Source: Polyangiaceae bacterium
GTDB lineage: Bacteria; Myxococcota_A; Polyangia; Polyangiales; Polyangiaceae
DNA length: 64,000 nucleotides
Direction: 5' to 3'
NCBI GenBank assembly: GCA_015075635.1
Contig: JABTUA010000001.1
Coordinates: forward strand, 3,038,001-3,102,000
Shown: in pieces, positions 57,706 to 64,000 of the stretch
Numbering within the stretch: the stretch's first letter is position 1
Layout of the letters: every line of letters starts with the position of its first letter
Made by a program: the position numbers and the translations under genes
Notes under the pieces: model-generated
The model's database searches: none
What the model saw: the letters and a program-made list of their open reading frames with translations, nothing else
Told to the model about the DNA's origin: nothing

Positions 57706-58581
57706 TTACTTGCCCTTGCCCTTGGGCTTGTTCTCGACCTTCTTGCCCTTGTTCTTCTCCTCCGGCGGCTTCTTCTCCTCCGGCGGGGGCTTGGCGGTCG
57801 CGGCAGCTACGTCCTTGTCGATGGCGTGAGGGTTCTTCGGCTTGTTGGGCCGGTGCTTCGGCAAGTTCGCGAAGATGATCGCGTCCTGGTAGACGAGCCC
57901 GATGATCGGCGCGCGGTTGATGGCGCGGATCACCGTCGTGCCGTCCGTCCAGAGCAGCTCCTCGAAGTTGCGGCCCTTGGGGAAATCCGGCTCGAGCTTG
58001 TAGGGCTTGGCGCCGAACTTCTTGGTCAGGAGCTCCGTCGCTTCTTCCCAAGTCTCGCCGTAGGGGCCGCCCTTGCGCAGCTTGTGCTCGTCGTAGACCT
58101 TCCAGAGCTTGTCGTCGAAGAAGAAGAAGTTCCGCGTGACGCCCGTACGCAGCGTCAGCTTGGTCATGCTCTCCTTGTTGCCGTAGGTGTACTCGCCCTT
58201 GAGCGCGCTGTAGTCGACGCCCGTCGGGAGATCGCCGAACAGGATCTTGTTGCGGCGGAGCAGCTGCTTCTTGTCCGCCACCTCGGCGTCGAGCGCGTCC
58301 ATCGCGGGCCCCGGCTGGGCCTTCTTGTAGAGGGGCATGAACTCGTCGTCGAAGACCTTGTCGTAGACCTTCGCGAGCGCCTCGAGCGTGACGTTCCAGC
58401 CCAGGCCCTTGGGGGAGAGGCCCAGCTTGCCCTTCATCTTCGCGGGCCCGGTGGGCTCCGGCTCCTCCGCCTTCTTCTCCTTGGCGGCCTTGCCCTTCCC
58501 TTGGGCCGCGGCAGGCTCCGCAGAAAGGCCGATGGCGACGGCGCTGATCGTGGCGAGCATCCCGAAGACGCGGAGCTTCAT
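57706..58581 (-). CDS. Exported Lys-rich protein of unknown function
   Basis: This 291-residue protein has the signal peptide MKLRVFGMLATISAVAIGLSAEPAAA with an AxA cleavage site. The mature part holds a Lys/Glu-rich stretch, then about 200 residues with no family signature (GWNVTLEALAKVYDKVFDDEFMPLYKKAQPGPAMDALDAEVADKKQLL and FNFFFFDDKLWKVYDEHK-like blocks), and ends in a Lys/Pro-rich tail GKKVENKPKGKGK. GGGAGGA is a strong ribosome binding site for the ATG 58581. It overlaps no gene and is convergent with the NifU-like gene. Confidence 0.68.
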   Translation of the reverse strand: MKLRVFGMLATISAVAIGLSAEPAAAQGKGKAAKEKKAEEPEPTGPAKMKGKLGLSPKGLGWNVTLEALAKVYDKVFDDEFMPLYKKAQPGPAMDALDAEVADKKQLLRRNKILFGDLPTGVDYSALKGEYTYGNKESMTKLTLRTGVTRNFFFFDDKLWKVYDEHKLRKGGPYGETWEEATELLTKKFGAKPYKLEPDFPKGRNFEELLWTDGTTVIRAINRAPIIGLVYQDAIIFANLPKHRPNKPKNPHAIDKDVAAATAKPPPEEKKPPEEKNKGKKVENKPKGKGK

Positions 58582-58723
58582 TGGCTATCCTCCCGAAATC
58601 CTTGGTGGTGCGGTAGTGGGTGGCGGGACGCTATCACCGAAAAAGCCGAGCGCTCAAGCCACCGCTTTGCTTAGACGTTGGACGACCGCGGACGATGGAG
58701 CAAGCTCCGCGTGCCCGACCGCC

Positions 58724-59269
58724 ATGCCCAACCTCCGCCCGCGACTCGCCGCGCTCGTGCTCGTGTCCCTCGCCGCTTGTGGCCCCCCGCGGCAGACCCC
58801 ACCGGGTGGAGCTTCTGTCGTGAATCTGCCACCTTACACCGCTGCGGACGCTGCGCTGCTGGACGACCGGCTGAGCCCCGAGGTGTTCGGCGCCGAGGTG
58901 GATCCATCGGACCCCGTGGGGCGGCGGGCCGCGCTCGGCGACGGCATCGTGCGCGCCCGTCTCACCACCGTGACCCGCGACACCAGCGGACAGAGCGAGG
59001 GCTTCGTGCTGGACATCCAGCCCATTCCCCCGGCGCTCAAGGGCCCCGACATCTCCGAGCGCCTGAGCTTGACCATCCCGACCTCGAACCCGTCTTTCGC
59101 CTTCGTGAAGAGCTTCGAAGCGGAGCTGGTGGGCAGACCGGTGATCGTGATCTACAAACGCTTCTCCGAAGGCGGCCAGGCGACGTTGCGCTGGCACATC
59201 GAGGCCGAGAACCCGCGGGTGCTCCAAGCCGTCGATCGAGCGCGGATCATGGGAGAGCTCGGGCGTTGA
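58724..59269 (+). CDS. Lipoprotein of unknown function
   Basis: This 181-residue protein starts at ATG 58724 (MPNLRPRLAALVLVSLAAC, Cys19 in an LxxC lipobox). The mature part is beta-rich (GEGFVLDIQPIPPALKG, RLSLTIPTSNPSFAFVKSF, RPVIVIYKRF, ATLRWHIEAEN) and not recognised. Its stop codon lies within the TTGA at 59266-59269 that could also start map. Co-transcription with map is likely, but a functional link is not. Confidence 0.65.
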   Translation: MPNLRPRLAALVLVSLAACGPPRQTPPGGASVVNLPPYTAADAALLDDRLSPEVFGAEVDPSDPVGRRAALGDGIVRARLTTVTRDTSGQSEGFVLDIQPIPPALKGPDISERLSLTIPTSNPSFAFVKSFEAELVGRPVIVIYKRFSEGGQATLRWHIEAENPRVLQAVDRARIMGELGR

Positions 59270-59274
59270 AGATC

Positions 59275-60087
59275 ATGGGATTTCGCACAGGATCGGTGGA
59301 GATCAAAGGGCCGAGGGAGATCGACCACATGCGGGAGGTGTGCCGGCTGGCTGCCGAGACGCTGTGTCTGGTCGGTGAGATGTTGCGCCCCGGCATCACG
59401 ACCGAGGACATCAACCGCTTCGTCCACGAAGACACGCTGCGGCGCGGCGCGCGTCCTGCGCCGCTGAAGTACAAGGGCTTCCCCAAGAGCGTCTGCACCA
59501 GCATCAACGAGGTGGTCTGCCACGGCATCCCCGGCCCGCGGGTGCTCCAGGAAGGGGACATCATCAACGTGGACGTGACCCACATCTACAAGGGGTTCCA
59601 CGGCGACACGTCGGCGACGTTCTACGTCGGCCGCCCGAGCGAGGACGCCAAGCGGGTGACCGAGGTCGCCCGGCGCTCGCTCGAGCTCGGCGTGGCGCAG
59701 GTCCGCCCTGGCGGTCGGCTCGGTGACATCGGCGCTGCCATCCAGGAGTTCGCCGAGGCGCAGGGCTGCTCGGTGGTTCGCGACTTCGTGGGTCACGGCA
59801 TCGGCCGGCAGTTCCACGACGAGCCCAAGGTCAGCCACTACGGGACCTGGGGCCGCGGCATCCGCCTCAAGCCGGGCATGACCTTCACCATCGAGCCGAT
59901 GATCAACCTGGGCGGCTGGGAGGTCGACGTGCTCGACGACGATTGGACCGCCGTCACCGCGGACGGCTCGCTCTCGGCCCAGTTCGAGCACACCGTGCTG
60001 GTCACCGAGACCGGGGTGGAGGTCCTGACCGCTCGCACGGAGGTCCTGGCCAACAGCGAGATCTTCCCGAGCTACTTCGGGGCCTAG
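59275..60087 (+). CDS. map: Type I methionine aminopeptidase
   Basis: This 270-residue metalloenzyme removes the initiator Met from new proteins. PREIDHMREVCRLAAETLCLVGEMLRPGITTEDINRFVHED, SVCTSINEVVCHGIPGPRVLQEGDIINVDVTHIYKGFHGDTSATFYVG, VRDFVGHGIGRQFHDEP and FTIEPMINLGG, with FEHTVLVTETGVEVLT, supply the five metal ligands (Asp, Asp, His, Glu, Glu). A TTG at 59266 overlapping the upstream stop, with GGAGAG before it, would add three residues (MKI) and may be the real start. The N-terminal SH3-binding extension is absent. Confidence 0.93.
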   Translation: MGFRTGSVEIKGPREIDHMREVCRLAAETLCLVGEMLRPGITTEDINRFVHEDTLRRGARPAPLKYKGFPKSVCTSINEVVCHGIPGPRVLQEGDIINVDVTHIYKGFHGDTSATFYVGRPSEDAKRVTEVARRSLELGVAQVRPGGRLGDIGAAIQEFAEAQGCSVVRDFVGHGIGRQFHDEPKVSHYGTWGRGIRLKPGMTFTIEPMINLGGWEVDVLDDDWTAVTADGSLSAQFEHTVLVTETGVEVLTARTEVLANSEIFPSYFGA

Positions 60088-60257
60088 CCTCGACTCGGGG
60101 AAATCGAGACCTGACGGGATCTGCTCGGCGCCGAAGCGCGGAACACGAGCCTGGAAGTGAACGAAGCCTGTTGACGGAACGCGTCCCGCGCGACTAGCGT
60201 GCAGGCCGACTTTTTCGCCCCGCATGACTCGCTCTGCGCGCGGCCGAGGCTTCGGCA

Positions 60258-61910
60258 ATGCCGGCCCGCACCAAGAAAAAACCAAACAAATCCGCCAAGA
60301 AAGCTCCGGCGACCCAGAAGAAGGCGCGAGTGCGTGCCAAGCCGGCCCGCGCCACGCCCCGTCCGGCCAAGCGGCCGAAAATCAAGGTCAAGCCGAAGGC
60401 GAAGCCCAAGCCGAAGCCCAAGGTCAAGGTCAAGCCCAAGACCCGCGGCCCGGCCAAGAGCGCCCAGGCGCTCCGCAAGCAGCGGGAGCAGGAACGGGCC
60501 CGCGCCCAGAAAGAGCGCGAGCGCGAGCGCGCGCAGCGGGAACGCGAGCGCGAGCGCGCCCAGAAGGAACGCGAGCGCGACAAGGCTCGCGCCCAGAAGG
60601 AGCGCGAGCGCGCCCAGAAGGAGCGCGACAAGGAACGGGCCCGCGCCCAGAAAGAGCGCGAGCGCGCCCAGAAGGAGCGGGACAGAGCGCGCGAGGCGGA
60701 GCGCAAGGCCCGCGAAGCGGAGCGCGCTCGGCAGAAGGAAGACGCCCGTCGAGCCCGGGAAGCCGAGCGCCTGGCCCGCGAGGCCGAGCGTGAGCGGGTC
60801 CGCGAGGAGGCCCGGCGCGTCAAAGAGGAAGAGCGAGCCCGCCGGGACGCGGAGCGCGAGGCCTACCGCAAGGCCAAGGAGGCGGAGCGCGAGCGCCTGA
60901 GGGCGGAGAAGGAGGCGGCTCGCCGCGCTCTGGAGGGGCGGGTCGCTCGGGCGACCAAGCGCGCGCTGCGCGCGGGCGCCAAGGCGTCCACGACGCGCGT
61001 GTACCGCCCCGACGCCATCCCGAATCAGGCCGGGACGACCCGGCGCGCCGAGCCGGGCCAGCTGCCGCGGCCCATCGTGCAGCGCCCCGTCGCGCCGCCC
61101 CCGCCGCCCCCGCCGCCTCCACCGCCTCCGCCGAAGGAGCCGGTGCCGCAGAACATCGAGGAGCGTTACGCCTCGGTGCTGAAGCGACTCGGCGAGGCCG
61201 AGCAGTCCTTCCGCGACGAATACGCCGAGAGCCTCGAGATGTCGTGGGTCTACCACGACAGCGCGCTCGAAGGCGTGGTCTACACCTACCAGGAGCTACG
61301 CACCGCGATCGACCCTTCGGTGACCGTGGTCGCGGACTCGAGCCTGCAACCCGTGGTGGACGAGATCCGTCGCCACCGCCAGGCCCTCGCCTTGGTGCGC
61401 GACCTGGGGGAAAAGAAGCGCGCGCCGCTCACCGTGGACACGGTGAAGAAGCTCTACCTGACGCTTCACCCCGACGAGGGCGACATCAAGAACCTCAAGT
61501 ACCGGAAGGACATCCCGCAGCACCGGCTGTACTTCCACGAGTACGCGCCCCCAGACAAGATCGCCTACAAGGTCCGTCAGGTCATCGACTGGCTCAACGG
61601 CCCCGAGCCCAAGAAGATCAAACACCCGATCCGCATCGCAGCGCGCGTTCACTACGACCTCTTGCGCGTGTTCCCGTTCTCGAACGACAGCGGCAAGGTC
61701 GCGCGCATGTTGATGAACGTGATCTTGCTCCGCGCCGGCCACCCGCCGGCGATCGTCCACTCGACGGAGCGCCAGCGCTACTACGAGGCGCTGAAGAACA
61801 GCCTCCCGACGCTGATCCAGATGATCACGGAGTCGATCAACAACGGCCTCGCCAGCGTCGAGAAGCGCCTCGACGAGCACGACACGCGCGTGCGCTCGTT
61901 CGGGGGCTGA
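60258..61910 (+). CDS. Fic-like protein with a degenerate active site and coiled coil
   Basis: This 550-residue protein has a Lys/Pro-rich start (residues 1-70) and a long Arg/Glu/Lys-rich coiled coil with repeated QKERERA units (about 73-235). A basic linker follows, then a run of Pro and a Fic-like domain at about 300-540. The Fic loop HPFx(D/E)GNGxxxR appears as FPFSNDSGKVAR (about 471-482): His is Phe and the acidic residue and Asn are changed, so AMP transfer is unlikely. DSALEGVVYT resembles the inhibitory helix. It is best called a pseudo-Fic protein; the role is unknown, perhaps RNA or DNA binding through the basic head. Confidence 0.75.
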   Translation: MPARTKKKPNKSAKKAPATQKKARVRAKPARATPRPAKRPKIKVKPKAKPKPKPKVKVKPKTRGPAKSAQALRKQREQERARAQKERERERAQRERERERAQKERERDKARAQKERERAQKERDKERARAQKERERAQKERDRAREAERKAREAERARQKEDARRAREAERLAREAERERVREEARRVKEEERARRDAEREAYRKAKEAERERLRAEKEAARRALEGRVARATKRALRAGAKASTTRVYRPDAIPNQAGTTRRAEPGQLPRPIVQRPVAPPPPPPPPPPPPPKEPVPQNIEERYASVLKRLGEAEQSFRDEYAESLEMSWVYHDSALEGVVYTYQELRTAIDPSVTVVADSSLQPVVDEIRRHRQALALVRDLGEKKRAPLTVDTVKKLYLTLHPDEGDIKNLKYRKDIPQHRLYFHEYAPPDKIAYKVRQVIDWLNGPEPKKIKHPIRIAARVHYDLLRVFPFSNDSGKVARMLMNVILLRAGHPPAIVHSTERQRYYEALKNSLPTLIQMITESINNGLASVEKRLDEHDTRVRSFGG

Positions 61911-61932
61911 GCGCGGCCCGAGGCTCGCCGGG

Positions 61933-63321
61933 TCACTCCACCGGCGCGATCGCGTCCCAGCCCGTCGCCTGCGACAGCTTCGCGATCGCGATGTTGTACT
62001 CGTACACCGCGCTCATCTGCGAGAAGCGCTTGAGTGCGTACTCCTTGGCCGGTGAGACGATGTCCTCGTCGTCGAAGGTGCCGACGTCGATGCCCTGCTG
62101 CACCTTGATCAACCACTGTCTGGCGTAGCCCTGCGCCCGGGTATAGGCGTCCACTCGCTTGGCGGCGTCGGTCGCCTCGGCGAAGGACTGCTCGACCTCG
62201 GTCCCTACCCCGCCCAGGGCGTAGCGCTCGGTGGCGCGGATCTCCTCGAGCTGCGCCCGAGCCTGGGCCACGCGCGCGCTCTGCGGCAAGAAGTCCAGCT
62301 TCCACTTCAGCGCCAGCGCGGCGCCGTACATGAAGCGGTTCGCGCTGTCGTTGACGTAGGGGTTGGTCTGGTTGGTCACCTCCGGAGCCCGCGAGTAGCG
62401 GGCGCTGAGCCCGAGGCCCAAGTCCGGGAAGTAGCGCGACTGCTCCAGCCGGACCTGAGCCTGCCGCGCCAGCACGCCGGCTCGCGCCATGTTGACCTCC
62501 GGCCGGAACAAGCGGGCGGCGTCCAGGTAACGACCGAGCGGCGCCAGCGTGTGCCGGACGCGGGTGAGCGGCTTGTCCGGGACGTCGAGCGGGCCTTTGA
62601 CTCCGGTCAAGAAGCGCAGCCCCGCCAGCGCGATGCGTTCTTGCTTCTGGGCCTCGCTCTCCCGCGCCTCGAGCTCGGCGCGGTACATCTTCAGCTTCAA
62701 GAGCTCGATGTCGTCCCCTTCCCCCGCGTCCACGCGCGCCTCGAGCCGCCCAAGGTGTTTGTCGATCTGCTTGGCGGCCTCGCGCACCAAGGCCAGGGAG
62801 TCCCGCGCGAGCAGCACGCCGTAGTAGGCCCGGCGCACCGACAGCTTGACGTCGTTCTTCTCCTTCTTGACCTCGTGCTCGCCGACCTTGATCTGCGCCT
62901 CGGCGGCGTCCCACAGGTTGCTGATCTTGCCGAAGGTCCAGAGCGGCACGACGCCGTCGATGCCCATCTGCCACGCCAGCGCCATGTTCGAGGTGAGCGC
63001 CACGTCGGTGTTTGGGCTGTAGACGCTGGTCCCGCGCACGGTGGGTGCTGGGCCAATGCCGCCGGTCAGCGTCCACTCGCTGAAGGGCGCGGTGTAGGCC
63101 TGAGACGCTTGCGCTTCCTTGTTGCGGAGCCGCGCCTTGGCCTCGCTCACCTTGGGGTAGTTCTGCTCGGCCAGCTCCAGGCAACGCCTGAGCGTGTACA
63201 CCGGGGCCCGCGCCGGGAGCGCCGAGCTCACGCGCGGGGGTGGCTTCGCCGGCTCCTCCGCCCGAGCGACGACCGACCACAGGAACGCGCCCGCGAGCAC
63301 GAGTCCGGTCAGGCGGCGCAT
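61933..63321 (-). CDS. TolC family outer membrane efflux protein
   Basis: This 462-residue protein starts at ATG 63321 (MRRLTGLVLAGAFLWSVVARA, a signal peptide). CLELAEQNYPKVSEAKARLRNKEAQ and ALVREAAKQIDKHLGRLEARVDAGEGDDIELLKLKMYRAELEARESEAQ give the TolC-type alternating helical hairpins. FRPEVNMARAGVLARQAQVRLEQSRYFPDLGLGLSARYS is the second repeat. TAGGCT (63330-63335, minus) lies 8 nt before the start. No RND pump or membrane-fusion gene is in the window, so its partner is elsewhere. It is convergent with the Fic-like gene. Confidence 0.82.
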   Translation of the reverse strand: MRRLTGLVLAGAFLWSVVARAEEPAKPPPRVSSALPARAPVYTLRRCLELAEQNYPKVSEAKARLRNKEAQASQAYTAPFSEWTLTGGIGPAPTVRGTSVYSPNTDVALTSNMALAWQMGIDGVVPLWTFGKISNLWDAAEAQIKVGEHEVKKEKNDVKLSVRRAYYGVLLARDSLALVREAAKQIDKHLGRLEARVDAGEGDDIELLKLKMYRAELEARESEAQKQERIALAGLRFLTGVKGPLDVPDKPLTRVRHTLAPLGRYLDAARLFRPEVNMARAGVLARQAQVRLEQSRYFPDLGLGLSARYSRAPEVTNQTNPYVNDSANRFMYGAALALKWKLDFLPQSARVAQARAQLEEIRATERYALGGVGTEVEQSFAEATDAAKRVDAYTRAQGYARQWLIKVQQGIDVGTFDDEDIVSPAKEYALKRFSQMSAVYEYNIAIAKLSQATGWDAIAPVE

Positions 63322-63358
63322 GGGCAAGGAGCCTAATCGAATTCGGGGCGGCGTGGGC

Positions 63359-64000
63359 TCAGCTCCGCTTCCCGCTCGGGCGTTCCGACGGCCGGCGGCG
63401 GCTGGGCGGGCTCGAGGGCGTGCGGCTCGGCGGCGGCGGCAGGCTCGACGGCACCAGGCGCGTCGAGCGCGGTGGCCGGTCGTCGGCGGTCTCCTTGGCG
63501 CTGGGCCCGACCACCGGCGTGTACAGGTAGCCGTGCTGCTGGAACACGCAGATGCGGTTGCCACCGTCACGCTTGGCCTGGTGCAGCGCCGAGTCGGCGG
63601 CGCGCAGGAGCGAGTCCTTCGAACGTACGTCGCGGGACGGGTAGAGAGCGACCCCGATGGACAGCGTGACGCGCATCGGCCCGGTCTGGTCGCCGAAGAA
63701 GGGGCGCTCCGTCACGTCGCGCCAGATGCGCTCGGCCACCGTGACCGAACCCGCGAAATGGGTGCTGGGCAGGACCAGCAAGAATTCGTCGCCGCCGAAG
63801 CGCGCCACCACGTCCACCTCGCGCACGCTGCGCCGAACCACTTCGGCCACTCCACGCACGACGTTGTCGCCGAGCGCCCGACCGCCGGCTTCGTTCAGCC
63901 CCTGCAGGCGATCGACGTCGATCACCACGCAGGCCAAGGGGTCGTGGTAGCGCTCGGCGCGCTTGAACTCCTCGCCGAGCCGCGTGTGCAGGTAGCGGTA
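63359..64000 (-). CDS. Diguanylate cyclase (GGDEF), C-terminal part
   Basis: The visible 213 codons are the end of a gene entering from the right edge, so its N-terminus is missing. LACVVIDVDRLQGLNEAGG, DVVARFGGDEFLLVLPSTHFA (the GGDEF motif is intact, so cyclase activity is likely), RVTLSIGVALYPSRD and DSLLRAADSALHQAKRDGGNRICVF are the family blocks. A Ser/Pro/Arg-rich tail of about 40 residues follows the domain. It makes c-di-GMP, which may be read by the PilZ protein elsewhere in the window. Any sensor or receiver domain lies outside. Confidence 0.88.
   Translation of the reverse strand, partial: YRYLHTRLGEEFKRAERYHDPLACVVIDVDRLQGLNEAGGRALGDNVVRGVAEVVRRSVREVDVVARFGGDEFLLVLPSTHFAGSVTVAERIWRDVTERPFFGDQTGPMRVTLSIGVALYPSRDVRSKDSLLRAADSALHQAKRDGGNRICVFQQHGYLYTPVVGPSAKETADDRPPRSTRLVPSSLPPPPSRTPSSPPSRRRPSERPSGKRS

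Overview
The window is 64 kb of very GC-rich (about 70%) bacterial chromosome. It most resembles a myxobacterium (Myxococcota, probably Polyangia). Four Hanks-type Ser/Thr kinases with long Pro/Ala/Lys-rich tails, PEGA/TPR proteins, many lipoproteins starting with short Cys lipoboxes, a PilZ and a GGDEF protein, and ordinary housekeeping operons point that way. The placement is inferred from gene content; no rRNA or tRNA gene was recognised.

Layout. (1) 1-7.4 kb is an accessory patch. It holds an intact and a broken DUF433/DUF5615 (antitoxin/PIN-like) pair, a four-helix-bundle gene, an intact and a broken Uma2 nuclease gene, a hipBA operon and an AbiEi/AbiEii-like pair. Between them lie arrays of a degenerate hexamer CCTGNN with conserved flanking modules, plus shorter recurring fragments. 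(2) 7.4-13.9 kb carries a glycine-rich beta-helix lipoprotein, a TPR/PEGA protein, a membrane protein and two divergent kinases. (3) 13.9-16.6 kb has a small unknown gene, a fifth hexamer array and a large HNH nuclease gene. (4) 16.6-25.3 kb has a CehA/McbA-type metallohydrolase lipoprotein, then a sugar-nucleotide block: UDP-sugar dehydrogenase, sulfatase-fold lipoprotein, Uma2, rfbA, an NRS/ER-like reductase and rfbB. (5) 25.3-48.8 kb is mostly conserved: rpsB-tsf, a kinase, gatCA, a GNAT, a DUF4388 kinase, an epimerase, an acyltransferase, truB, a CNNM/CorC protein, a hydrolase, PilZ, trpGDC, a XerC/D recombinase, an N-formylglutamate amidohydrolase-like gene and rpmB. (6) 48.8-64 kb holds a catalytically degenerate gamma-glutamyltransferase homologue with a DUF72 gene, an LpxL-like acyltransferase, TPR and secreted proteins, trmN6-like, rpsP-khpA-rimM-trmD-SPOUT, a NifU-like gene, map, a degenerate Fic protein, a TolC-family protein and the C-terminal half of a GGDEF protein running off the right edge.

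Two patterns stand out. First, five dispersed arrays of CCTGNN, in which NN is nearly always GT, AT, AA or TT, form part of a composite repeat, always in the same orientation. Three full copies end just upstream of accessory genes, two toxin/nuclease-type and one HNH. Second, many first genes of transcription units have a TANNNT box 6-11 nt before the start codon and no Shine-Dalgarno. That suggests widespread leaderless or near-leaderless transcription, while internal operon genes use 4-nt stop/start overlaps.

Two kinase genes also end in the same octapeptide, TKLPASGL, written with different codons.
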